From an uncultured Clostridia bacterium (GTDB lineage Bacteria > Bacillota > Clostridia > Oscillospirales > Ruminococcaceae): a stretch of DNA of 6,300 nucleotides. The notes under the pieces were generated by a model that was not told where the DNA came from, ran no database searches, and saw nothing but the letters and a program-made list of their open reading frames with translations. Within the stretch, counting starts at the first letter, position 1. Each line of letters opens with the position of its first letter. The stretch is from positions 1 through 6,300 of the forward strand of contig CANPWR010000076.1 in assembly GCA_947584825.1 (NCBI GenBank). Reading direction: 5' to 3'. The position numbers and the translations under genes are program-made. Of the stretch, positions 1 to 6,180 are shown one piece after another.

Positions 1-126
1 CTGAAAAGCGGTAAAACCTACTATGTACGAGTAAGAGCATATGCTACATATAAAGATAAAAACGGAGTAGAATGTAAAGTATACAGCAAATGGAACAAAA
101 AATTAAGAAAGGTAAAAGTAAAATAG
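1..126 (+). CDS. C-terminal fragment of a protein ending in a fibronectin type III-like domain (5' end outside window)
   Basis: Frame 1 is open from the first base and ends at TAG 124-126, giving the last 41 residues of a protein whose start lies outside the window. The segment begins LKSGKTYYVRVRAY and later has YSKWNKKLRKVKVK. The pattern (leucine, turn glycine, TYYVRVRAY strand, then YSxW and a closing basic strand) is typical of the last two beta strands of fibronectin type III domains that end many secreted or cell-surface proteins of Clostridia, where they act as spacers or adhesion modules. The fragment has no sortase motif or membrane segment after the domain, so if the protein is exported it is not anchored from this end. 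What the rest of the protein does cannot be told. A hairpin terminator follows 10 nt after the stop, so this gene ends its own transcription unit. Confidence 0.7.
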   Translation: MKSGKTYYVRVRAYATYKDKNGVECKVYSKWNKKLRKVKVK

Positions 127-135
127 CATAGTGAT

Positions 136-169
136 AGAGCGTTCAGAATTAAAACTCTGAACGCTTTTC
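136..169 (+). terminator. Intrinsic terminator of the Fn3-tailed gene
   Basis: A perfect 10-bp stem, AGCGTTCAGA (138-147) with TCTGAACGCT (156-165), encloses an 8-nt loop. It can be extended outward by a G-U and an A-U pair. A short T-run (165-168, then C and T) follows directly. It sits just after the stop codon at 126 and before the promoter of the next gene, so it separates the two transcription units. Confidence 0.88.
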
Positions 170-185
170 TATAATATCTTTTAAA

Positions 186-213
186 ATTATTTATTGCAAT
201 TAGCATAAATAAT
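186..213. promoter_or_regulatory. Operator-like imperfect inverted repeat over the GH3 promoter
   Basis: The left arm ATTATTTATTGC (186-197) is the reverse complement of the right arm GCATAAATAAT (203-213) except for one extra T, with a 5-nt centre AATTA. The repeat covers the -35 hexamer and most of the promoter spacer, where a bound repressor would block RNA polymerase. The arms are AT-rich, so chance similarity is possible. The repeat does not match the catabolite-repression cre consensus and no regulator gene lies in the window, so the binding protein is unknown. Confidence 0.35.
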
Positions 214-221
214 GGTATAAT
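194..221 (+). promoter_or_regulatory. Sigma-A-type promoter with extended -10 for the GH3 gene
   Basis: A perfect -10 hexamer TATAAT (216-221) is preceded by TGG, giving the extended -10 element TGnTATAAT. A weaker -35 TTGCAA (194-199, 4 of 6 consensus bases) is placed 16 bp upstream. Transcription would start near 228, leaving a leader of about 35 nt before the ATG at 263. This is the only good promoter between the preceding terminator and the GH3 gene. It probably also serves ispF. Confidence 0.75.
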
Positions 222-262
222 ATTCTCAATAAGAAATTTTGTCCCGGGGAGGATTCCTTATA

Positions 263-2530
263 ATGAATATTGATAAAATACTAGATAAAATACTAGAAGA
301 AATGACTTTAGAGGAAAAGGCATCGCTATGTTCTGGTGATGGCTTTTGGCATACAAAGGCGGTAGAAAGATTGGATATACAAAGAATTATGGTTTCCGAC
401 GGTCCTCACGGGTTGAGAAAGGTGAACGAAGAAAAGGACTGCGTAACTGATGAAAGTATAAAAGCAGTTTGCTTTCCGACAGCGTCAGCACTTGCTTGTT
501 CTTTTGACAGAGGTTTAATTGAAAGGCTGGGAAAGGCTCTCGGTGATGAATGTCAAGCTGAAGGTATTGCTGTGCTGTTAGGTCCGGGTGCTAATATTAA
601 ACGCTCACCGCTGTGCGGCAGAAACTTTGAGTACTTTTCAGAGGATCCGTATCTTTCGACAGAGATGGCTTCGGCTTATATAAAAGGAGTTCAGTCAAGG
701 GGCGTGGGAGTCTCACTAAAACATTTCGCACTAAACAATCAGGAACACAGAAGAATGAGTATTTCTGCTGAGGTTGATGAAAGAACCCTTCGAGAAATTT
801 ATCTGGCATCATTTGAAGGTGCAGTTAAAAACGCAAAGCCTTGGACTGTTATGTGTTCATATAATCGGATAAACGGAATCCATGCTTCTGAAAACCCGAA
901 ACTTCTTACTGATATACTGAGAAATGAGTGGGGTTATAAAGGTCTTGTTGTAAGCGATTGGGGTGCAGTAGATAACCGTGTGAACGGAATAAAGGCGGGT
1001 CTTGATTTAGAGATGCCTTCTTCTATGGGAAAGAACGATAAGTATATAGTTGACGCAGTTAGGCTCGGAAAGTTGAATATCAAGTATGTAGATAAGTGTG
1101 CTAGACGTGTTCTGGAGCTTGTTGATAAATTTGAGGAAGGTAAAAAATCTAATGTAGTTTGGGATAAAGAAAAGGATCATAAGCTGGCAGCGAAAATTGA
1201 AAGCGAGTGTATGGTACTGCTGAAAAATGATGATAACATTCTTCCTCTCGATAAGAACAAAAAAATTGCATTTATCGGAAAGTTTGCTAAATCCCCACGC
1301 TATCAGGGCGGAGGAAGTTCGCATATAAATTCATATAAAGTTACGTCTGCTCTTGATGCTGTAAAGGATATTTGTGATGTATCATATGCAGATGGTTATT
1401 TAATAAATGAGGATAGAATCGATGAAAAGCTTTTAAACGAGGCAATTAGCACAGCAGAGGCTTGCGAAATTGCGGTGCTGTTTGTAGGTCTTCCTGATAT
1501 GTATGAATCAGAAGGGTATGACAGAAGTCATTTAAGACTTCCCGAATGTCAGCTTGAGCTTATTAAAAGAGTTAGTGAGGTCAATAAGAATGTTGTTATA
1601 GTGCTTCATAACGGCTCTGCTGTTGAAATGCCGTTTGTAGATAATGTAAAGGGAATCCTTGAGGCTTATCTTGGTGGACAGGCAGTAGGTCAGGCTGTGG
1701 TTGACATTTTATTTGGAAAGAAAAACCCCTGTGGAAAACTGGCAGAAACATTTCCTAGGAAATTAAGCGATAATCCATCGTATTTAAATTTCCCAGGCGA
1801 GGGTGATAGGGTACGCTATCAAGAGGGTATATTTGTCGGCTATAGATATTATAATAAAAAGGAAATTGAACCGCTGTTTCCTTTTGGACACGGTCTTAGC
1901 TATACAACCTTTGAATACAAAGACATTGAGGTTTCAAAAACTGAGATGAACGATGATGAGGAGCTGACTGTTAGTGTAACATTAAAGAATACAGGAAAGG
2001 TCAAGGGCAAGGAAATCGTTCAACTCTATATAAATGACGAGCAATCAAGCGTTATACGTTCGATAAAGGAGCTTAAAGGTTTTGAAAAGGTAACACTTAA
2101 TCCCGGTGAAGAAAAAAGAATAGCTTTTGTTCTTGACAAGCGTTCTTTTGCATATTATAACACTGATATTTCCGACTGGTATACTGAATATGGAAAGTAT
2201 AACATTCTTGTGGGAGCAAGCTCAAGGGATATAAGGCTTAAAACCTCTGTTTATGTTGCACCGACAAATAAGGTAAGGGTAGAATATACTCTAAATTGCA
2301 CAGGCGGAGATATTATGTCAACCGAAACAGGAAGAGAGTTGTTTAAGGAATTTCTGAGTGATGTAAATGTAGGTTTGGACATCGATTCGGATTCAGCGGG
2401 ACTTGCTATGTATAATGAGCTTCCACTCAGAGCAATGGTCAGTTTTTCTGACAATGAGAATATAACGAGAGAAAAGTTAGGTCAGTTTGTTAGGAAGCTT
2501 AATATTATACTAAACAGTGACTTATATTAA
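263..2530 (+). CDS. Glycoside hydrolase family 3 protein (probable beta-glucosidase), cytoplasmic
   Basis: The 755-residue product should release terminal sugars, most likely beta-linked glucose, from imported oligosaccharides by the retaining GH3 mechanism. The N-terminal barrel domain (about 1-300) carries SDGPHG with the substrate-binding Asp46, KHFALNNQE (Lys153, His154) and VSDWG with nucleophile Asp232. The second alpha/beta domain has PRYQGGGSSHIN (345-356) and SEGYDR, whose Glu417 is the likely acid/base. No PA14 insert is present. FPFGHGLSYTTF (from 539) leads into a fibronectin III-like domain (about 570-655), followed by a tail of about 90 residues. There is no signal peptide or membrane segment, so the enzyme should act inside the cell. 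ATG 263 is chosen because GGGGAGG (246-252) lies 10 nt before it; the in-frame TTG at 239 is upstream of that site and lacks its own. The exact substrate (glucoside, xyloside or other) cannot be read from the sequence. No transporter adjoins it. Confidence 0.93.
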   Translation: MNIDKILDKILEEMTLEEKASLCSGDGFWHTKAVERLDIQRIMVSDGPHGLRKVNEEKDCVTDESIKAVCFPTASALACSFDRGLIERLGKALGDECQAEGIAVLLGPGANIKRSPLCGRNFEYFSEDPYLSTEMASAYIKGVQSRGVGVSLKHFALNNQEHRRMSISAEVDERTLREIYLASFEGAVKNAKPWTVMCSYNRINGIHASENPKLLTDILRNEWGYKGLVVSDWGAVDNRVNGIKAGLDLEMPSSMGKNDKYIVDAVRLGKLNIKYVDKCARRVLELVDKFEEGKKSNVVWDKEKDHKLAAKIESECMVLLKNDDNILPLDKNKKIAFIGKFAKSPRYQGGGSSHINSYKVTSALDAVKDICDVSYADGYLINEDRIDEKLLNEAISTAEACEIAVLFVGLPDMYESEGYDRSHLRLPECQLELIKRVSEVNKNVVIVLHNGSAVEMPFVDNVKGILEAYLGGQAVGQAVVDILFGKKNPCGKLAETFPRKLSDNPSYLNFPGEGDRVRYQEGIFVGYRYYNKKEIEPLFPFGHGLSYTTFEYKDIEVSKTEMNDDEELTVSVTLKNTGKVKGKEIVQLYINDEQSSVIRSIKELKGFEKVTLNPGEEKRIAFVLDKRSFAYYNTDISDWYTEYGKYNILVGASSRDIRLKTSVYVAPTNKVRVEYTLNCTGGDIMSTETGRELFKEFLSDVNVGLDIDSDSAGLAMYNELPLRAMVSFSDNENITREKLGQFVRKLNIILNSDLY

Positions 2531-2555
2531 ATTGATAAATTGAAGGGTGGATTTT

Positions 2556-3023
2556 ATGAGAATAGGTCATGGATATGATGTACATAAACTTGCAGAGGGT
2601 AGAAGACTGATTTTAGGCGGAGTGGAAATTCCGTTTGATAAAGGACTTCTGGGACATAGTGATGCCGATGTTTTAACTCATGCTGTTATGGATTCTCTGC
2701 TTGGAGCTTGTGCGCTCGGAGATATAGGAAAGCTTTTTCCTGATACTGATGTAAAATATAAGAATGCAGACAGCATTACACTTTTAAAAAAGGTATATGC
2801 TAAGGTCAGGAGCAGGGGATATACTGTTCAGAATATTGATTCTACTATATGCTGTCAGAAGCCTAAGCTAATGCCTTATATTGATAAGATGCGAATTAAT
2901 ATTGCAAATGCTTTGGAATGTAATGTCGATTGCATTTCTGTGAAGGCTACTACCGAAGAGGGTCTTGGTTTTACAGGTGAAGGAGAGGGTATTTCAGCAA
3001 CTGCAGTTTGCTTAATAAATTAG
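2556..3023 (+). CDS. ispF: 2-C-methyl-D-erythritol 2,4-cyclodiphosphate synthase
   Basis: IspF converts 4-diphosphocytidyl-methylerythritol 2-phosphate to methylerythritol 2,4-cyclodiphosphate with loss of CMP, a middle step of the cytosolic MEP (non-mevalonate) isoprenoid pathway; the enzyme is a homotrimer. At 155 residues it has normal family length. The zinc ligands Asp8, His10 and His42 fall in MRIGHGYDVH and GHSDADVLTH. LFPDTD (60-65) and KATTEEGLGFTGEGEG (130-145) are the other conserved blocks. The start at ATG 2556 is chosen because it gives the canonical N-terminus and has AGGGTGG 5 nt upstream; the in-frame GTG at 2547 lies within that ribosome site. It begins 25 nt after the GH3 stop without a visible promoter or terminator between, so the two are probably co-transcribed. 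Its usual partner ispD is not in the window. Confidence 0.97.
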   Translation: MRIGHGYDVHKLAEGRRLILGGVEIPFDKGLLGHSDADVLTHAVMDSLLGACALGDIGKLFPDTDVKYKNADSITLLKKVYAKVRSRGYTVQNIDSTICCQKPKLMPYIDKMRINIANALECNVDCISVKATTEEGLGFTGEGEGISATAVCLIN

Positions 3024-3033
3024 TATTTTGAAC

Positions 3034-3071
3034 TAATTAAGGCGGTAAGATAAATCTTACCGCCTTAATTA
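3034..3071. terminator. Perfect 18-bp inverted repeat between convergent ispF and dapB, probable bidirectional terminator
   Basis: The arm TAATTAAGGCGGTAAGAT (3034-3051) and its exact reverse complement (3054-3071) are separated by only AA. The GC-rich core GGCGG/CCGCC is flanked on both sides by AT-rich pairs, so on either strand the core stem is followed by a TTAATTA stretch rather than a pure U-run. It starts 10 nt after the ispF stop and lies 71 nt beyond the dapB stop on the other strand. No other hairpin in 3024-3142 looks like a terminator. The remaining 3072-3142 holds nothing I can identify. Confidence 0.82.
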
Positions 3072-3142
3072 AAATATGAAATAATGCTGTGACAGGTTTC
3101 TTGCCGAGTTTCTTTTTTAATTATGTTATTTAAATTAAACTT

Positions 3143-3901
3143 CTATTCATTTATAATCATTTTACTCATATCATAAAGCCCTGCTGGTTTATCGCTTATA
3201 AAAATTGCCGCATTAACTGCGCCTACAGCAAAGACCTCTTTAGAGTGCGCTTCATGCTTAAGAGTGATTACTTCATCGCGCCCTGCGAAAATAATCTCAT
3301 GCTCACCGACTATTGTTCCACCTCTTATTGCGTGCATACCGATTTCTGTTTTAGAACGCTTTTTCCTAATCGAATGACGGTCATAAGTCAGAGAGTAATT
3401 GTTGCCGAGTTCTTCATTAATTGCATCTGCAAGCATAAGTGCTGTACCTGATGGAGCGTCAATCTTTTGATTATGATGCTTTTCCACAATTTCAATGTCG
3501 AATTGACCCCCGAGAATTTGAGTTGCCTTTCTTGCAAGCTGTGCAAGAAGATTTATTCCCAGCGACATATTGAATGTAAAGAATACAGGTATCTGCGAGG
3601 ACGCCTTTTTAATTTTAGCAATTTGATCGTCGGTATAGCCTGTTGTTGCAATAACAAGAGGAGTGCCGTTTGTCTGGCAATAATCCAAAAGATCGTCTAA
3701 AACGCTCGGGTGGGAAAAATCAATAATTACATCAGGTTTTGTCTTTAATTCAGAAACACTTGAAACAATAGGAAAGTCAGAATATGTGTCAGTTATTTTG
3801 TCAATTCCTGCGACTATTTTGCAGTTGTCCCTTGAAGAAACGACATCGCAGATTACCTTTCCCATCTTTCCATTAGCGCCGCATACAGCAATATCAGTCA
3901 T
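3143..3901 (-). CDS. dapB: 4-hydroxy-tetrahydrodipicolinate reductase
   Basis: DapB reduces 4-hydroxy-tetrahydrodipicolinate to tetrahydrodipicolinate with NAD(P)H in the cytosol, the step after DapA on the way to diaminopimelate and lysine. The 252-residue protein has the Rossmann motif CGANGKMG (7-14), DFSHP (61-65), ATTGYT (85-90) and the signature EKHHNQKIDAPSGTA (140-154), including His142, His143 and Lys146, which correspond to the catalytic and substrate-binding residues. RGGTIVGEHEIIFAG and a C-terminal YDMS complete the family pattern. An acidic residue (Asp34) after the second strand hints at NADH use, an inference only. ATG 3901 is chosen: GAAAGGA (3911-3917) lies 9 nt upstream, and the in-frame TTG at 3919 overlaps that ribosome site. 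It is the last gene of the asd-dapA-dapB unit, 60 nt after dapA, and the gap contains a terminator-like hairpin. Confidence 0.97.
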   Translation of the reverse strand: MTDIAVCGANGKMGKVICDVVSSRDNCKIVAGIDKITDTYSDFPIVSSVSELKTKPDVIIDFSHPSVLDDLLDYCQTNGTPLVIATTGYTDDQIAKIKKASSQIPVFFTFNMSLGINLLAQLARKATQILGGQFDIEIVEKHHNQKIDAPSGTALMLADAINEELGNNYSLTYDRHSIRKKRSKTEIGMHAIRGGTIVGEHEIIFAGRDEVITLKHEAHSKEVFAVGAVNAAIFISDKPAGLYDMSKMIINE

Positions 3902-3917
3902 AAATATTAGTCCTTTC

Positions 3918-3943
3918 AAAAAGGGCAGACCGTATGCCGCCCT
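3918..3943 (-). terminator. Terminator-like hairpin between dapA and dapB
   Basis: Read on the minus strand, AGGGCGG (3943-3937) pairs with GTCTGCCCT through a 7-bp stem including one G-U pair (arms 3937-3943 and 3922-3928), with an 8-nt loop, and runs straight into U residues (3922-3918). The dapB ribosome site GAAAGGA starts immediately after the U-run. The hairpin may stop part of the transcripts and lower dapB expression relative to dapA, or it may mark an RNA processing or 3'-end stability site. Confidence 0.55.
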
Positions 3944-3961
3944 CTGTAATTTTAAACAATC

Positions 3962-4852
3962 TTACTTTACAAGACCTATTTTTTGCATTTTAGCTTTCAG
4001 CTTATCAATTTTAGCCTGAGGCATTTTGCAAAGAGGAAGTCTGCATTCGCCAACTTCAAATCCCATTATGTTTAGAGCCTCTTTTACCGGAATAGGATTT
4101 ACGTCCATAAACAAACCGTTTGTAAATTCTAAAAGCTTTAGGGCAAGCCGGGAAGCTTCTTCATAATTATTTTCAAAACAAAGCTCGCAAATATCGTGAG
4201 TTTCCTTAGGCATACAGTTTGACAATACAGATATTACACCTTTTCCTCCAAGAGAAAGGATAGGTATAATCTGATCGTCGTTGCCGCTGTAAATGTCCAA
4301 ATCGTCTCCGCAAGCAGCACGTATCTGGGCAACTCTTGAAATATCTCCGCTTGCTTCTTTGATAGCGGCTATGTTCTTGTGTTTTGCAAGTTCAACACAG
4401 GTTGAAACAGCTATGTTTGTTCCTGTTCTTGACGGAACATTATATGCAATGATCGGAATATTCACAGCGTCTGCTATAGCATAGTAATGCTTGATCAAAC
4501 CCTCCTGTGAGCATTTATTATAATAAGGAGTAACCACAAGCAGGGCATCTGCACCTTGTTCTTCTGCGTGTTTAGAGAGAGCAACCGCATATTTTGTGTC
4601 GTTGGAGCCGGTTCCTGCAATAACAGGAATTCTTCCATCTACCTTTTTAATTGCATAAGTAATACAATCCTGATGCTCTTGGTCAGTCATAGTAGCACTC
4701 TCACCTGTGGTTCCGCAGATGATAATAGCATCGGTATGGTTTGCAATATTAAACTCAATAAGCTCGCCAAGCTTGTCAAAATTAATAGAACCGTCTTCGT
4801 TCATAGGTGTTATAATGGCAACACCTGCACCCTTGAAAATTGTCTTTTTCAT
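3962..4852 (-). CDS. dapA: 4-hydroxy-tetrahydrodipicolinate synthase
   Basis: DapA condenses pyruvate with aspartate 4-semialdehyde to give 4-hydroxy-tetrahydrodipicolinate, the committed step to diaminopimelate and lysine; it is a cytosolic TIM-barrel aldolase, usually a tetramer. The 296-residue protein starts MKKTIFKGAGVAIITP and shows CGTTGESATMT (46-56, with the Thr48/Thr49 pair of the proton relay), PYYNK (Tyr111), YNVPSRTG (Tyr137 and the substrate-binding Arg142) and AIKEASGD with Schiff-base Lys165. All expected active-site residues are present and the length is normal. ATG 4852 is chosen because GAAAGGAG (4863-4870) lies 10 nt upstream and it gives the family N-terminus; the longer reading from a TTG at 4933 would run into asd and has no family support. 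It follows asd by 55 nt and precedes dapB by 60 nt. Confidence 0.97.
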   Translation of the reverse strand: MKKTIFKGAGVAIITPMNEDGSINFDKLGELIEFNIANHTDAIIICGTTGESATMTDQEHQDCITYAIKKVDGRIPVIAGTGSNDTKYAVALSKHAEEQGADALLVVTPYYNKCSQEGLIKHYYAIADAVNIPIIAYNVPSRTGTNIAVSTCVELAKHKNIAAIKEASGDISRVAQIRAACGDDLDIYSGNDDQIIPILSLGGKGVISVLSNCMPKETHDICELCFENNYEEASRLALKLLEFTNGLFMDVNPIPVKEALNIMGFEVGECRLPLCKMPQAKIDKLKAKMQKIGLVK

Positions 4853-4860
4853 AGCTTGAT

Positions 4861-4877
4861 TACTCCTTTCATGAGTA
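4861..4877 (-). promoter_or_regulatory. dapA ribosome binding site inside a small stem-loop
   Basis: On the minus strand TACTC (4877-4873) can pair with GAGTA (4865-4861), enclosing a 7-nt loop, so the GGAG core of the Shine-Dalgarno sequence is partly in the stem. The stem is only 5 bp and weak, so it would reduce rather than abolish ribosome access. The rest of the 55-nt asd-dapA gap is nearly pure A/T, with no terminator. Confidence 0.3.
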
Positions 4878-4907
4878 AAAATAATAAATAATTTATAATA
4901 ATCTATA

Positions 4908-5987
4908 TTAATCAAAATAGCCCTTTGCAGCAAGTAACTCCGCTAAAAGAACTCCGCCTCCTGCGGCACCTCTTAACGTGTTGTGCGACAGACACACGAA
5001 CTTATAGTCAAACAGCTTATCCTCTCTTAGTCTTCCGAGAGTAACTGCCATTCCGCCCTCTAAATCTCTGTCCAGTTTAGGCTGAGGTCTGTTATCCTCT
5101 TCAAAATAGTTCAAAAACTGCTTAGGAGCAGAGGGAAGTTCAAGCTCCTGAGGAATACCGCTGAACTCTTTCCAGTCTTTTAAAATTTCTTCCTTTGTCG
5201 GTTTTTTATCAAATGATACGAATACTGCTGCAGTGTGACCGTCTTGAACAGGTACTCTCAGGCATTGTGTTGTAATACACGGAGTTTGAGCGTCAACAAT
5301 ACTGTCACCCTCTATCTTTCCCCATACCTTTAAAGGCTCGATTTCAGACTTTTCCTCCTCGCCGCCGATATAGGGAATCACATTATCTACAATATCAGGG
5401 AAAGTCTCAAAGGTTTTTCCTGCACCGCTGATAGCTTGATATGTGCAGGCAAGAACATTCTTAACACCGTATTTCATAAGCGGATGCAGAGCAGGTACAT
5501 AGCTTTGAATAGAGCAGTTAGACTTAACTGCAATAAATCCACGCTTTGTACCGAGTCTTTTTCTCTGAGCGTTTATTATTTCAATATGCTCAGGGTTGAT
5601 TTCAGGAACGACCATTGGTACGTCAGGAGTATGTCTGTTTGCCGAGTTGTTTGAAACTACCGGACATTCAGCCTTTGCATATGCTTCTTCCAGTGCTTTG
5701 ATTTCGTCCTTTTTCATATCTACGGCACAGAATACAAAATCGACCATACCTGCGATTTTTTCAATATCTGCTGTTGCGTCGAGAATAATCATATTCTGCA
5801 TTTTCTCAGGCATAGGAGTTGGCATTGCCCACCTTTCACCTACAGCGTCTTTATAGCTTTTGCCTGCCGAGCGAGGTGAAGCGGCAAGACATTCAACCTC
5901 AAACCAAGGGTGGTTTTCAAGCAAAGTTGCAAACCTTTGTCCCACCATACCTGTTGCACCGATAATTCCCACTTTAAATTTTCTCAT
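4908..5987 (-). CDS. asd: Aspartate-semialdehyde dehydrogenase, archaeal/fungal type
   Basis: Asd reduces aspartyl 4-phosphate with NADPH to aspartate 4-semialdehyde, the branch compound for lysine/diaminopimelate, threonine and methionine. The 359-residue product has the N-terminal nucleotide-binding motif GIIGATGMVGQRF (7-19), SNNSANRHTPDVPMVVPEI (112-130), active-site Cys158 in KSNCSIQ and catalytic His251 in VQDGHTAAV. The overall length and the SNNSANR and NCSIQSYVPALHPL blocks match the branch of the family first known from archaea and fungi, which some Clostridia also use, rather than the usual enterobacterial branch. The start is certain: GGAGG (5994-5998) stands 6 nt before ATG 5987 and the N-terminus is canonical. 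It is the first gene of the asd-dapA-dapB unit and lies behind a lysine riboswitch, so aspartate flow into all three branches would respond to lysine unless another promoter is used. Confidence 0.96.
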   Translation of the reverse strand: MRKFKVGIIGATGMVGQRFATLLENHPWFEVECLAASPRSAGKSYKDAVGERWAMPTPMPEKMQNMIILDATADIEKIAGMVDFVFCAVDMKKDEIKALEEAYAKAECPVVSNNSANRHTPDVPMVVPEINPEHIEIINAQRKRLGTKRGFIAVKSNCSIQSYVPALHPLMKYGVKNVLACTYQAISGAGKTFETFPDIVDNVIPYIGGEEEKSEIEPLKVWGKIEGDSIVDAQTPCITTQCLRVPVQDGHTAAVFVSFDKKPTKEEILKDWKEFSGIPQELELPSAPKQFLNYFEEDNRPQPKLDRDLEGGMAVTLGRLREDKLFDYKFVCLSHNTLRGAAGGGVLLAELLAAKGYFD

Positions 5988-6026
5988 AAAAATCCTCCAA
6001 TATATTATAAAGAAATATTTTGTTCT

Positions 6027-6054
6027 TTTATAGCTTTTTTATTACAATTGTAAA
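6027..6054 (-). promoter_or_regulatory. Possible secondary promoter between the leader terminator and asd
   Basis: On the minus strand TTTACA (6054-6049) and TATAAA (6032-6027), each 5 of 6 consensus bases, are separated by 16 bp. Transcripts from here would skip the riboswitch and its terminator and give lysine-independent asd-dapA-dapB expression. The region is so AT-rich that such matches can arise by chance. Confidence 0.3.
6042..6053. repeat. 12-bp perfect palindrome TTACAATTGTAA
   Basis: The sequence reads identically on both strands and overlaps the -35 element of the possible secondary promoter before asd, a location suited to an operator. No binding protein can be named, and a palindrome of A/T-rich bases in AT-rich DNA may be accidental. 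Confidence 0.3.
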
Positions 6055-6080
6055 TTTTCAAACAATTACAAACAAATATT

Positions 6081-6104
6081 AAAAAAACTGGTTGAAAACC
6101 AGCT
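6081..6104 (-). terminator. Leader terminator of the lysine riboswitch upstream of asd
   Basis: Read on the minus strand, AGCTGGTT (6104-6097) pairs with AACCAGTT (6093-6086) around a TTC loop, with a 6-bp uninterrupted core CTGGTT/AACCAG. Seven U residues follow (6087-6081). It lies about 77 nt after the 3' end of the riboswitch aptamer and 93 nt before the asd start codon, the position expected of the OFF-state terminator. It is the one clear intrinsic terminator in the leader. Confidence 0.85.
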
Positions 6105-6129
6105 CATCATACAATATAATAGAAATGTT

Positions 6130-6157
6130 GACATATATGTAATAACAAATATATGCC
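6130..6157 (-). promoter_or_regulatory. AT-rich hairpin between aptamer and leader terminator
   Basis: GGCATATAT (6157-6149) pairs with ATATATGTC (6138-6130), nine pairs with one G-U, around a 10-nt loop. It occupies the linker between the aptamer and the terminator and may be part of the expression platform. It does not overlap the terminator arms, so by itself it is not an antiterminator. Confidence 0.4.
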
Positions 6158-6180
6158 GATAGCACTCCATCATACTTTAT

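Noticed and set aside
21..206. Minus-strand open frame at the left end
   Set aside because: It runs across the Fn3-tailed gene, its terminator and the promoter region, and encodes low-complexity hydrophobic sequence that comes from AT-rich DNA.
239..262. Upstream TTG start for the GH3 gene
   Set aside because: The TTG lies before and in the ribosome site GGGGAGG that serves ATG 263. The extra residues (MSRGGFLI) have no family support.
2547..2555. GTG start for ispF
   Set aside because: The GTG is part of the Shine-Dalgarno sequence; ATG 2556 gives the canonical MRIGHGYDVH N-terminus.
3072..3142. Possible second terminator for dapB (GTTTCTT repeats around 3097-3117)
   Set aside because: The segments are direct, not inverted, repeats and form no stable hairpin.
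3902..3919. TTG start for dapB
   Set aside because: It overlaps the AAAGGA ribosome site. ATG 3901 gives the usual Rossmann-fold N-terminus.
4293..4891. Plus-strand open frames within dapA (and similar ones inside dapB and asd)
   Set aside because: They are antisense to well-supported genes, show no recognisable domain and lack convincing ribosome sites.
4853..4933. 27-residue N-terminal extension of dapA
   Set aside because: It would start from a TTG inside the end of asd, encode an AT-rich intergenic stretch and read through the ribosome site before ATG 4852.
6004..6009. TATAAT on the minus strand just before the asd ribosome site
   Set aside because: Transcription would start at or inside the Shine-Dalgarno sequence and no -35 is found at the right distance.
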